Shown here: positions 10,990-19,483 of the stretch, in pieces | Layout: each line of letters opens with the position of its first letter | Numbering within the stretch: the first letter of the stretch is position 1 | DNA from: Parahoeflea halophila | Lineage (GTDB): Bacteria; Pseudomonadota; Alphaproteobacteria; Rhizobiales; Rhizobiaceae | Direction of reading: 5' to 3' | Length of the DNA stretch: 64,000 nucleotides | Assembly: GCF_900220985.1 (NCBI RefSeq) | Contig: NZ_OCPC01000001.1 | Coordinates: 598,836 to 662,835 of the forward strand | Translations under genes and position numbers: made by a program | Notes under the pieces: generated by a model | What the model was told of the DNA's origin: nothing | What the model saw: the letters and a program-made list of their open reading frames with translations, nothing else | The model's database searches: none

Positions 10990-11165
10990 CCATGGCACCC
11001 CGCGCGCCGGGTCCTGGCCGGTGCAACGCTTACAGGCAATTGCGGCATCGGCGCCGTCCGGATCGGGTGTCAGGCCGAAGAGCGGAAACAGGATTCTGTG
11101 TCAGATCAAGCCAATGTGAGCGGGCTTGATTGGCGAAAGCCGGCCTCTCGGGGCAGGATGCGCGC

Positions 11166-12206
11166 ATGACGGGTTTCGGCTTCCATTCCGCATCTGCGGC
11201 TCGACAGACAAGGCGCCTGGCTGCAGGGCAGACGGGGGCGATCGTTCTGGCGCTGATGACCGGGTTCTGGTTGGCCATATCAACCCTTGCCGCAGCCGCC
11301 GATCCCGACCGCTGGCGCAGCGAGGGCTGGAAGACCGATTTCTCGCAATTCGCAATCGACTTCGACAGCATCATGTCCGGCGGCCCGCCGCGCGACGGCA
11401 TTCCCTCCATCGACGACCCGGCTTTCCTTCCCGTGTCCGAAGCCTCGGGCCTCGATCCGAAGGAGCCGGTTATGGCGCTCACGATCGACGGCCAGGCCCG
11501 CGCCTATCCCCTGCGCATCATGATCTGGCACGAAATTGTCAATGACACGCTGGCAGGCCGGCCGATTGCGGTCACCTACTGCCCGCTCTGCAACGCCGCC
11601 ATCGTGTTTGACCGGGTGGTTGACGGCGCGGAAACCACGTTCGGCACCACCGGCAAGCTGCGCAACTCCGACCTCGTCATGTATGACCGGGAGACCGAGA
11701 GCTGGTGGCAGCAGTTCACCGGCGAGGCGATTACCGGCGCGAGGACAGGTACGCAGCTTGAGATCATCCCGTCGCAGCTGATATCCTGGCAGGACTTCAA
11801 GGACCGCCATCCCGGCGGCGAAGTTCTGGTGCCAAACAATCCCGGCTTCAGGGATTACGGCCGCAATCCCTATGCAGGCTATGACAGCTCGGCGGTGCCA
11901 TTTCTTTACCGCGGCCCGATGCCGGAGGGCATCAGCCCGTTGTCCTATGTCGTCCTGGTCCGCGATGGACCAAAGCCGATGGCGGTTGCGCTCGACCGGT
12001 TGCGCCGGGAAGGCAGCGTTGAACATAATGGTATCGACATTGCCTGGGTTCCCGGAGTCCGCTCGGTTCTCGACACCGCCAATATCGGGGAAGGCCGCGA
12101 AATCGGCAGTGTCAGCGTCACCCGCGATGGCGAGGTCGTGGCCCACGAGCTGACCTTTGCGTTCGTCGTGCATGCCTTTTTGCCGGACACTGATATTCTG
12201 AAATAG
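11166..12206 (+). CDS. DUF3179 domain-containing protein
   Basis: A 346-residue protein with an N-terminal hydrophobic segment (about residues 24-45, ending AAAADP) that fits a Sec signal. The DUF3179 core follows, including ARAYPLRIMIWHEIVND and the conserved VTYCPLCNAAIVFDR. Cys residues of the CPLC motif and the nearby His suggest a metal or redox site, but no function is established for the family. The ATG at 11166 is preceded by a GGGGCAGGA ribosome-binding site. Neighbouring genes do not clarify its role. Confidence 0.8.
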   Translation: MTGFGFHSASAARQTRRLAAGQTGAIVLALMTGFWLAISTLAAAADPDRWRSEGWKTDFSQFAIDFDSIMSGGPPRDGIPSIDDPAFLPVSEASGLDPKEPVMALTIDGQARAYPLRIMIWHEIVNDTLAGRPIAVTYCPLCNAAIVFDRVVDGAETTFGTTGKLRNSDLVMYDRETESWWQQFTGEAITGARTGTQLEIIPSQLISWQDFKDRHPGGEVLVPNNPGFRDYGRNPYAGYDSSAVPFLYRGPMPEGISPLSYVVLVRDGPKPMAVALDRLRREGSVEHNGIDIAWVPGVRSVLDTANIGEGREIGSVSVTRDGEVVAHELTFAFVVHAFLPDTDILK

Positions 12207-12263
12207 GCAGAGCATTGCCGGACGGGATTTCATCGCGTCACCACTTGGTGTATGGGAGCGAGC

Positions 12264-12689
12264 ATGATGCGCCGCTTCCTCCTGATCACAGCCTTGCTGA
12301 CGCCGGTTCTGCTGGCATCGGGACAGGATTCCGTATGGGCCCAGGACACCGCCGAAGAGACGATGGCTTCACCCGACCTGCCGCCGCCGCCTTACGAAGC
12401 GAAATTGTTGCGGCTGGCGGAGATCATCGGATCGATCCAGTACCTGCGCAGCCTGTGTGATCCCGAGGGCGAGAACGGCTGGCGCAGCAGCATGCAGGCG
12501 CTGCTTGACAGCGAGACCGAAGGCGAACCTGACCGGCGCGCGCAATTGACCGCCGGGTACAATCGCGGTTTCCGCGCTTTCGCCTCGGTTTACACTGATT
12601 GCACGGCCTCGGCGGTTGTGGCGGAGGAGCGATACCGTTACGAAGGGGCCACACTGATTACAGAAATCGTGGCACGTTACGGAAATTGA
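12264..12689 (+). CDS. TIGR02301-like conserved secreted protein of Rhizobiales
   Basis: About 141 residues with a clear signal peptide (MMRRFLLITALLTPVLLASG, cleavage near WAQ). The mature part has the pattern LLRLAEIIGSIQYLRSLC and NRGFRAFASVYTDC, with paired cysteines and a central W-R, as in the small rhizobial family TIGR02301. Function is unknown and export to the periplasm is inferred. The ATG at 12264 is chosen over the ATG at 12252 because a GGGAG sequence lies at the right distance before it. Confidence 0.7.
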   Translation: MMRRFLLITALLTPVLLASGQDSVWAQDTAEETMASPDLPPPPYEAKLLRLAEIIGSIQYLRSLCDPEGENGWRSSMQALLDSETEGEPDRRAQLTAGYNRGFRAFASVYTDCTASAVVAEERYRYEGATLITEIVARYGN

Positions 12690-12781
12690 TGTTTTGTTAA
12701 CCGATATCGTTCCTGCCCCGTGCCGAAACGCATCAAGCCATGCTAGGGTGTTAACAAGATAGTAAGTAAGAGTTGGTCCGC

Positions 12782-13051
12782 ATGACACATACCACAGCCC
12801 ATACGCCCGATGAACTCGATGATCTGATCGTTCAGGAAAAACTTCAGGTGGCCCTGGAGTTTCAGCATGATGCGTGGGCTGAAAGCACCGCCGACGGAAT
12901 CGAGCCGGAGATCATCGCCGATGCCGCCATGATTACCGCAATCCGGGAAACCGTGCGGGCGCTCGGTGAAGAGCAGGCGGAAGCGCTGGTGGAATCACTA
13001 AGGAGCCGCATCCTGGCCGGTGAATTTTCTCCAGAACGCATTCTTCAATAA
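12782..13051 (+). CDS. Small conserved hypothetical protein
   Basis: An 89-residue acidic, mostly helical protein from an ATG at 12782, with an AAGTAAGAG-like ribosome-binding region 9 bases before it. It has no signal peptide, membrane segment or recognised motif. Features visible are DELDDLIVQEKLQVALEF near the start and a helical ALGEEQAEALVESLRSRI near the end. It precedes the next secreted protein by 20 bp and is probably co-transcribed with it. I do not recognise a function. Confidence 0.65.
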   Translation: MTHTTAHTPDELDDLIVQEKLQVALEFQHDAWAESTADGIEPEIIADAAMITAIRETVRALGEEQAEALVESLRSRILAGEFSPERILQ

Positions 13052-13071
13052 GGTTACCGGCGGGGAGCTAC

Positions 13072-13839
13072 GTGATCAGCAACGGCAGGAGCGGAGTTCA
13101 AACGGACTGCTCGAGCTTGCGTCCGTTCGCACTGGCCGCGGTACTTCTTCTGTCTAGTTCCGGCTCCGCCCTCGCCTTGAGTGAACTCAAGCCCGTCCAG
13201 GCGCCGGATACGACCATCGAGCAGACCGCCCCACCTCTTGATGAACCGACTATTGGCCAGGACGGCGGGCTGCCAGCTCCAAATCCGATCATCCGCGCGA
13301 CCCCGCAAGCAGAGCCCGGCGGCATCGGTGGCGCCCCCGGCGCCGAAGCGGACAAGCCAGCGGGCGACGTGACAGTCGAAATCCTGACAGACCCGGCGAT
13401 GCTGCCCGAATCGGCACAGCGGATGCGTCAGCTGATTCTCGAAGCAGCCGCGACCGGAGACCCCGAAAAGCTTCGCCCGCTGCTCGGCACCGGCCCCACA
13501 GCCACGCAACTGGCCTTCAGCCAGATCGATGCCGATCCCGTCGACTACCTGCGCTCGATTTCTGGCGACGCCGAGGGGCAGGAAATTCTGGCCATCCTCA
13601 TCGACCTCCTCAACACCGGCTTTGTCCGCATCGATGCCGGCAAAGTGGAAGAAACCTATATCTGGCCCTATTTCGCGGCACTGCCGCTCGAAAGCCTGTC
13701 TCCGCCACAAAGGGTCGAACTGCTGCGTCTGGTAACCGCCGGCGACGTCGAGGACATGAGGGCCTATGGCGGCTACAATTTCTACCGGATCGGCATTTCG
13801 GCCGAGGGTGAGTGGCGCTTCTTCATGGCCGGCGACTGA
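13072..13839 (+). CDS. Conserved secreted hypothetical protein
   Basis: A 255-residue protein starting with GTG at 13072 after a strong CGGGGAG ribosome-binding site. Residues about 17-36 form a signal peptide (PFALAAVLLLSSSGSALA). A Pro/Gly/Ala-rich linker follows to about residue 95, then a globular alpha-helical domain ending AYGGYNFYRIGISAEGEWRFFMAGD. It looks like a periplasmic protein of the type conserved in Rhizobiaceae. No enzymatic motif is visible and the function is unknown. Confidence 0.7.
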   Translation: MISNGRSGVQTDCSSLRPFALAAVLLLSSSGSALALSELKPVQAPDTTIEQTAPPLDEPTIGQDGGLPAPNPIIRATPQAEPGGIGGAPGAEADKPAGDVTVEILTDPAMLPESAQRMRQLILEAAATGDPEKLRPLLGTGPTATQLAFSQIDADPVDYLRSISGDAEGQEILAILIDLLNTGFVRIDAGKVEETYIWPYFAALPLESLSPPQRVELLRLVTAGDVEDMRAYGGYNFYRIGISAEGEWRFFMAGD

Positions 13840-13922
13840 TCACAAGCGCCCTTGCCCGCGGCCACGCTAACGCCTACCTGTGCAGCTGGAATTTCCCAGC
13901 CCACGAATTCGGAGTGCCGCAC

Positions 13923-14789
13923 GTGCCAGCCTTGATCCTCCCCGACCGGAACATCGTGCAGGTGGATGGCGCCGACGCCGGACATTTTCTGCAGAACCTG
14001 ATCACTGCCAACATCGAAGCAATCAAGGCCGATCAAGCGCATGCCTCCGCGCTGCTTACCCCGCAGGGCAAGATCCTGTTCGACTTTCTGATCTCCAGGG
14101 CGGGCGAGACCGGCTACCGTTGCGACATCCGCGCCGATCAGACCGACGATTTCATCCGCCGGCTCACCTTGTACAAACTGCGTGCCGCCGTCAGCTTCGA
14201 GAAGCTGATCGAAGCCCCGGTTATCGCCGGGTGGGACGGCGATGCACCTGATGGCGCGCTGCGCGACATACGGTTTCCCGAGAATGCGCGTGTCTGGCGC
14301 CTTTATGGCGGCGGCTCCATTCTCGATGGCGACCTTGCGGCCTGGAACTCGATTCGCATTGCCCATGGCGTTGCGGAATCAGGCACGGATTTCGCCCTTT
14401 CGGATGTGTTTCCGCACGATGTGCTGATGGACAAGAATGGCGGCGTCGACTTCAGGAAAGGCTGCTATGTCGGCCAGGAAGTGGTTTCGCGCATGCACCA
14501 TCGCGGCACCGCCCGGCGCAGGGTGGTCACTGTCAAAGCGGAGACTGACCTGCCAACAGCCGCCGACCCCGCGACAGAGATGAGCATCTGGGCGGGCGAC
14601 AAAGCGGTGGGAAGCCTGGGTACGACGGTCGGCAGCTCAGCCCTTGCGATCGTCCGCACCGACCGGGTGGCCGATGCGCTGGCCGGGGAAATTGCGCTGA
14701 CGGTGGAAGCCGTTCCTGTCACCCTGAGCTTGCCAGACTGGACCGGCCTGTCTTTTGACGGCGGCGGTCCGAGCCACGCGGACGCCTGA
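13923..14789 (+). CDS. ygfZ: YgfZ/GcvT-domain folate-binding Fe-S assembly factor
   Basis: A 288-residue protein of the YgfZ/IBA57 group with the family signature KGCYVGQE at residues 179-186, containing the conserved Cys181. These proteins bind tetrahydrofolate and help repair or build 4Fe-4S clusters in the cytoplasm. The GTG at 13923 is preferred: a GGAG sequence lies 8 bases upstream, and extending further adds unconserved residues. It is the first gene of a tight run of four, with gaps of 3, 3 and 6 bases. Confidence 0.9.
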   Translation: MPALILPDRNIVQVDGADAGHFLQNLITANIEAIKADQAHASALLTPQGKILFDFLISRAGETGYRCDIRADQTDDFIRRLTLYKLRAAVSFEKLIEAPVIAGWDGDAPDGALRDIRFPENARVWRLYGGGSILDGDLAAWNSIRIAHGVAESGTDFALSDVFPHDVLMDKNGGVDFRKGCYVGQEVVSRMHHRGTARRRVVTVKAETDLPTAADPATEMSIWAGDKAVGSLGTTVGSSALAIVRTDRVADALAGEIALTVEAVPVTLSLPDWTGLSFDGGGPSHADA

Positions 14790-14792
14790 CCG

Positions 14793-15407
14793 ATGCCACC
14801 TGCCGAAAAAGCCCCGCGCGCCTGGCAGCGCATGCTTTCCGGGCGGCGGCTGGACCTGCTCGATCCATCGCCGCTCGATGTCGAGATTTCCGATATCGCG
14901 CAGGGGCTGGCGCGCGTTGCACGCTGGAACGGCCAGACCCGCGGTAACCATGCCTTTTCGGTCGCTCAGCACTCCTTGATGGTGGAAGGGATTGTCGAGC
15001 GGCTCACCGCAGCCGCGCCACAGACCCTGCAGCTAGCCTTGTTGCATGACGCCCCGGAATATGTGATCGGCGACATGATTTCTCCGTTCAAATCGGTGGT
15101 CGGCGGCGGCTACAAGACCGTTGAAACCCGGCTGGAGGCCGCCATCCATATCCGGTTCGGTCTTCCCCCGGTGACACCAAAGAACATCAAGGCGCTGATC
15201 AAGCGCGCCGACCGGATCGCAGCCTATTTCGAAGCCACGGAACTGGCTGGGTTTGACGACAAGGAGGCGCGCGCCATCTTCGGTCCACCGCGCGGCATCA
15301 GCCGTGACATGCTGGATGTGACGCCGCGCCCGGCCGCAGAAGTCGAAGAGATGTTCATCGCGCGTTTTACGGCAATCGAGCTCCTGCGCCATCCCCGGAG
15401 TTCATGA
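14793..15407 (+). CDS. HD-domain hydrolase (YfbR-like)
   Basis: A 204-residue HD-superfamily protein with the metal-binding set visible as H53 (GNHAFSVAQHS), the LLHDAPEY motif (His85-Asp86) and a later KRADRIAAYFEA. The spacing resembles the YfbR group of 5'-deoxyribonucleotidases that dephosphorylate dNMPs. Substrate assignment is inference. It starts 3 bp after ygfZ and ends 3 bp before the phosphatase gene, so the three are almost certainly co-transcribed. Confidence 0.85.
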   Translation: MPPAEKAPRAWQRMLSGRRLDLLDPSPLDVEISDIAQGLARVARWNGQTRGNHAFSVAQHSLMVEGIVERLTAAAPQTLQLALLHDAPEYVIGDMISPFKSVVGGGYKTVETRLEAAIHIRFGLPPVTPKNIKALIKRADRIAAYFEATELAGFDDKEARAIFGPPRGISRDMLDVTPRPAAEVEEMFIARFTAIELLRHPRSS

Positions 15408-15410
15408 CCC

Positions 15411-15974
15411 ATGTCCTATATTCTCGTCTGCCGCCTCAACCAGATCGCCGAGACCGCTGTGTTGCATGGTGCACGGGAAATGGTCAGCCTGCTCGCCGAG
15501 AACCAGCACTTCCACCGCCCCGCCGTCATTGATGAGAACCGGCACCTGCTGCTCGGCCTCAACGACATATCGGAAGCCCGCCCCGGCCTGACGCCGCCAG
15601 ACGAAGCCCACGTCGAACGCCTGATCAACTTCGCCCGGGGCTGGGACCGGCGCGCGCCGCTGATCATTCACTGCTGGCTCGGGATTTCCCGGTCGCCGGC
15701 CGCAGCCGCGATCACCGCGCTGGCGCTCGAGCCCGGGCAGGACGAGTTCGCTTTGGCAGAACGCCTGCGCGCCGCATCGCCCTTTGTCACGCCCAATGCC
15801 AGGCTGATCGAGATCGGCGATTCCCTGCTCGGACGGGACGGCAGGCTGATCCGCGCCATCAGGGCCATCGGCCGTGGAGCCGACGCCTTTGAAGGCGACC
15901 GCATCTGCCTTGCGGTCCGGCCCGGCGACGCGGTGCCAGTTGCCACACCCGCTCGCCCCCTGGGTTGCGGTTGA
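15411..15974 (+). CDS. Protein tyrosine phosphatase-like protein
   Basis: A 187-residue protein with the phosphatase P-loop HCWLGISRS (Cys88 to Arg94, the CX5R signature) after a conserved LGLNDISE region. This is the compact alphaproteobacterial branch of Cys-based dual-specificity or tyrosine phosphatases. The general acid Asp could be in NDISEARPG near residue 52. The physiological substrate is unknown. It is third in the ygfZ-HD-phosphatase-nadQ operon. Confidence 0.85.
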   Translation: MSYILVCRLNQIAETAVLHGAREMVSLLAENQHFHRPAVIDENRHLLLGLNDISEARPGLTPPDEAHVERLINFARGWDRRAPLIIHCWLGISRSPAAAAITALALEPGQDEFALAERLRAASPFVTPNARLIEIGDSLLGRDGRLIRAIRAIGRGADAFEGDRICLAVRPGDAVPVATPARPLGCG

Positions 15975-15980
15975 ACGGCC

Positions 15981-16970
15981 ATGGCCAGCGACCTCACCCC
16001 TTCCCTGCACATTGGGCTCAACGCCGCGATCGTGGCCGTGACCAACCAGACACCGAGCATCCTGGCCGTTCCTTCGTCACCGGGGGAAGGTTCGGCAGAC
16101 GGCCTGCCCTTCGGCCAGTTCGACCCCGCCAAGCACCGCACCTTCGAAGCCAGCCTGCGGGCGAGCGTCGAGAGCCAGACGGGACTGCATCTGGGCTATG
16201 TCGAACAGCTCTATACCTTTGGCGACCGCGGACGCCACATGCGCAGTAGCGAGGCACGCGACGAAGGTAGCCCGCATCTGGTCTCCGTCGGTTATCTTGC
16301 TTTGACTCGTGTCGATGCCGACAACCCCGAAGCTCTCTACGCCACCGGCGCCCGCTGGCACGACTGGTACGAGCTGTTTCCATGGGAGGACTGGCGCAAG
16401 GGCCGCCCGGCCATGCTCGATGCAGCAATCCTGCCGCGACTTTCGGCCTGGGCAGAAGAACCCACAAAGCCGCAACAAGTCCCGAGCCGCAAGGCGCGGA
16501 TCCGGCTTGCCTTCGGGCTTGGCGATTTTCCCTGGGACGAGGAACGGGTTCTCGACCGTTACGAACTTCTCTACGAGGCAGGCCTGCTTAGCGAAGCGGT
16601 CGCAGACCAGCGGGTGCAATCCACCGGCCTTGCCTCGCAACTGGGCCACGCCATGCGCTTCGACCATCGCCGCATTGCAGCGACGGCAGTGCAGAGGCTG
16701 CGCGCCAAGATCAAGTACCGGCCGGTAATCTTCGAGCTTATGCCACCCGAATTCACCCTCACCCAGTTGCAGACATCGGTGGAGGCGATTTCGGGCCGTC
16801 ATCTGCACAAGCAGAATTTCCGCCGTCTGGTCGAGGGTGCGGAACTGGTGGAACCGACCGGTGCGGCTAGCGCCGCAACCGGAGGCCGTCCCGCAGCGCT
16901 CTACCGCTTCCGCGCCAAGATCCTGGAAGAGCGCCCCGCGCCCGGGCTCCGTCTCGGCGGCCGCGGCTAG
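15981..16970 (+). CDS. nadQ: NadQ-type transcriptional regulator of NAD biosynthesis
   Basis: A 329-residue protein with a Nudix-fold N-terminal half and a winged-helix-like C-terminal half (about residues 240-315, containing RLVEGAELVEPTG and GRPAALYRFRAK). The Nudix box is degenerate: the region around TFEASLRASVESQTGL lacks the REUXEEXGU catalytic residues, so it should sense a ligand and not hydrolyse it. This architecture matches the alphaproteobacterial NAD regulator (COG4111, NadQ), which represses nad genes. It is the last gene of a four-gene operon. The probable target nadABC lies 9 kb downstream with a palindromic site. Confidence 0.8.
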   Translation: MASDLTPSLHIGLNAAIVAVTNQTPSILAVPSSPGEGSADGLPFGQFDPAKHRTFEASLRASVESQTGLHLGYVEQLYTFGDRGRHMRSSEARDEGSPHLVSVGYLALTRVDADNPEALYATGARWHDWYELFPWEDWRKGRPAMLDAAILPRLSAWAEEPTKPQQVPSRKARIRLAFGLGDFPWDEERVLDRYELLYEAGLLSEAVADQRVQSTGLASQLGHAMRFDHRRIAATAVQRLRAKIKYRPVIFELMPPEFTLTQLQTSVEAISGRHLHKQNFRRLVEGAELVEPTGAASAATGGRPAALYRFRAKILEERPAPGLRLGGRG

Positions 16971-17044
16971 CAAATGCGGCCCTGAAGAAGCGATGAAACG
17001 AAGATCGCACGCACTTCCTGAGAGCGCGGAACGGGTGCGAACAC

Positions 17045-18379
17045 TCAGACCAGGCTCTCCATCCAGCGCCGGAGCTTGTAGGCCGTCGTGGTTTCATCAA
17101 TCTCGACATCCCCGAAGCGGACCGGCTGGCCATCGGCAATGGCGCGCTTGAGCTTGACGTTGTGCGCCAGTCCGAGTGGCAGATGGCCAGCTTCCACAGA
17201 CAGCCTGGCGGGGCGCAATCCGCCGGTCACCGTGTAGCCGCCCTCCCCGTCGAGTATCTCGCCGGCGGCCAGATCGCGCTTGGCGATGGCCGCAACATCC
17301 CCATTGAAGCACCGCGCAACGCCGGTCGGCTCTCTGCGCAACCCGACCGAGGCGACCGACACCGGCAGTTCCAGTCCGATCAGGTGCCAGCGCTTGTAGA
17401 GCGAGGAATAACGGCCGCTGTCATCGGTCCGGACCAGATATTCCTGGAAGCAGTTGCGCAGATACTCGGTGTCGCCCTCAAACACCACCCAGACACCCTG
17501 GCGGATGTCATAGGGCACCGGCCTGCCCTCGCGGGTCAGGGACGAGGCCACCTCGACCATGCCCTTCCGCTCAAGATGGCCGCCTTCGGCCTTCGGCCGC
17601 ATGATATTGGCCAGATCCTCGGCGCCGCCGACGGGAAACTGCAGACCTTGTGCAGGCACCATCAGGCCGGTGGCATTGGCAATCGCCGAGGACTCGATCG
17701 CCGGCTTGGAGCCGTCCAGAAACGAGTTGAACATTTTCGGATTGAGCCGCCCGCGCTCGGCCTTTTCGCGCGAAACACCCCAATGATCCCAGACCGTCTC
17801 CGGCGTCGACTTGCGAAATTCGGGCAGCCATTTGTGCCCGCGTCCGGCGGCGGTGACGTTGAAACCGCAGGTACGGGCCCAGTCGACCAGATCGCAGGTC
17901 AGCGCCGGCTGATCGCCATAGGCCATCGAATAGATCACCCCGGCCGCTTCGGCCTTGCGCGCCAGCGCATAGCCGCAAAACGCATCGGCCTCGACGGTGA
18001 CATTGACCACATGCTTGCCGTGATCGAACGCGCCCAGGATGTGGTCGATCGCCGCCACCGGCGCGCCGGTGCATTCAATCACGATGTCGATTGCCGGGTG
18101 CGCCACAAGCGCCTGCCAGTCGTCTCCGACATGGGTGCCGCTCTCTTTTGCTGCCTGGTCGAGCGATGCGGCGGCGAAGCGCTCCGGCTCCCAGCCGGCG
18201 AACTCCATGTTTGACCGCGCATTCGCCGGCGACAGGTCTGCGACGCCAACCAGATGAATGCCCGCAAGCTTGCGCACCTGTGAAAGGAACATGGTCCCGA
18301 ACTTTCCGGCCCCGATCATGCCGATGCGGATGGGTTCACCGTCCTCGGCGCGCTTGTTCAACATTGAAAACAGGTTCAT
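17045..18379 (-). CDS. COG4091-like NAD(P)-dependent dehydrogenase with SAF domain
   Basis: A 444-residue protein with an N-terminal Rossmann fold (IRIGMIGAGKFGTMF, about residues 16-30) and a VIECTGAP segment typical of homoserine dehydrogenase-like enzymes. A C-terminal SAF-like domain has KRDLAAGEILDGEGGYTVTG. Such proteins are annotated as predicted homoserine dehydrogenases or sugar-acid oxidoreductases; the true substrate is unknown here. The ATG at 18379 has a GGAGAGGA ribosome-binding site, and in-frame upstream residues look non-coding. It converges with nadQ. Confidence 0.85.
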   Translation of the reverse strand: MNLFSMLNKRAEDGEPIRIGMIGAGKFGTMFLSQVRKLAGIHLVGVADLSPANARSNMEFAGWEPERFAAASLDQAAKESGTHVGDDWQALVAHPAIDIVIECTGAPVAAIDHILGAFDHGKHVVNVTVEADAFCGYALARKAEAAGVIYSMAYGDQPALTCDLVDWARTCGFNVTAAGRGHKWLPEFRKSTPETVWDHWGVSREKAERGRLNPKMFNSFLDGSKPAIESSAIANATGLMVPAQGLQFPVGGAEDLANIMRPKAEGGHLERKGMVEVASSLTREGRPVPYDIRQGVWVVFEGDTEYLRNCFQEYLVRTDDSGRYSSLYKRWHLIGLELPVSVASVGLRREPTGVARCFNGDVAAIAKRDLAAGEILDGEGGYTVTGGLRPARLSVEAGHLPLGLAHNVKLKRAIADGQPVRFGDVEIDETTTAYKLRRWMESLV

Positions 18380-19017
18380 CTTGGCGGTCCTCTCCCTGGC
18401 CGTCACTGTAACCGTGCCCCTCCCGGCAGGCCTACGGGCCTCTTCTACCGCACTCTTCCGGCCACAGCGAGGCCCTCTCCGGGATGCCCCATTGCCGGGG
18501 CGAACTGTGTTTGACCGGGCAAATCCTGCCAAGTGCACAACCAGAACCATGATACGCGACGCTCAGCCGCTGAATCTCGTGGTCAACCGCAAATGATGAC
18601 GACATGCGCGCACCCGGCCCACATGGACCCAATTCCTTGCTGATACCCGGCTGATTTCGTGCTCATTCGTGATTTCCCTTCTCGCCGGCAACCGCCCGAC
18701 GCTTCGCAGCGGGTTTCGCAGTCCGCCGGGTGCGGCAAACCCCAGTTCACAGCCATTTCCGGCGCATCATCCCTGGCAATCAGTGACTTGATCGACACGG
18801 TTACCTGGTCCGTTTCGAGCTCCAGGAGGGGCCGCGCCTGGGGAAACAAGCCGGCTTCGGTTTACAATCATGTACCAGCCGCGTTAGCCTTTCGTCGCAG
18901 ACTGGCGCTTTTTTGACCGGCTGCGGCGCCATGGTCGCCCTTATGCAACGGCCATCAGCGCGACAACAACAGAATCGGCAGACGACGAGCCGGTCGAACA
19001 CAAGACGGGAAAAGCCA
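18380..19017. other. 638-bp gene-free interval
   Basis: No convincing gene is seen between the COG4091-like gene and the stress-protein gene. It must hold the two divergent promoters, but no clear -35/-10 pair stands out. One minus-strand frame at 18796-18828 encodes LLELETDQVTV, which resembles the conserved core of a lipoyl domain; the rest of that frame does not continue the similarity. It is treated as a possible gene fossil only. Confidence 0.5.
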
Positions 19018-19434
19018 ATGTACAAGAAGATCATGGTGCCCGTGGATCTTGCACACGTCGACAAGCTGGCGCGTGCACTGGACACGGCGGCCGAGATGGC
19101 GAAACTCTACAACGCACCTGTGACCTATGTCGGTGTGACATCCTCGGCACCCGGCCCGCTTGGGCACAATCCGGACGAATACGCAGAAAAGCTGTCCGGT
19201 TTCACTGCGTCCCAGGCCAGCACCCATGGCATCCAGACCGATGGAAAGACCGTCGTCAGTCACGACCCGGCGGTCGATCTGGACGACGCGTTGATCGATG
19301 CAGCAAAGGACACCGGCTGCGATCTTATTGTCATGGCGACGCATATTCCCAATGTCGCCGATCATTTCTGGCCTTCCAATGGCGGCCGGCTGGCCACCCA
19401 CACCAATGCATCTGTCTTCCTCGTGCGCGGCTAG
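19018..19434 (+). CDS. Universal stress protein (UspA family)
   Basis: A 138-residue single Usp domain: MYKKIMVPVDLAHVD at the start, GCDLIVMATH in the middle and a C-terminal NASVFLVRG strand. The nucleotide-binding glycine region is not a clean GX2GX9G(S/T), so ATP binding is uncertain. The ATG at 19018 has a GGGA ribosome-binding site. It is followed by the BCCT transporter gene after 49 bp on the same strand. That recalls the ATP-binding Usp protein TeaD that modulates the ectoine transporter TeaABC, suggesting a regulatory partner (inference). Confidence 0.9.
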   Translation: MYKKIMVPVDLAHVDKLARALDTAAEMAKLYNAPVTYVGVTSSAPGPLGHNPDEYAEKLSGFTASQASTHGIQTDGKTVVSHDPAVDLDDALIDAAKDTGCDLIVMATHIPNVADHFWPSNGGRLATHTNASVFLVRG

Positions 19435-19483
19435 GCACGGGCGACGGCACCTGTCACAATAAACACAAGCGGGAGTACACCCC

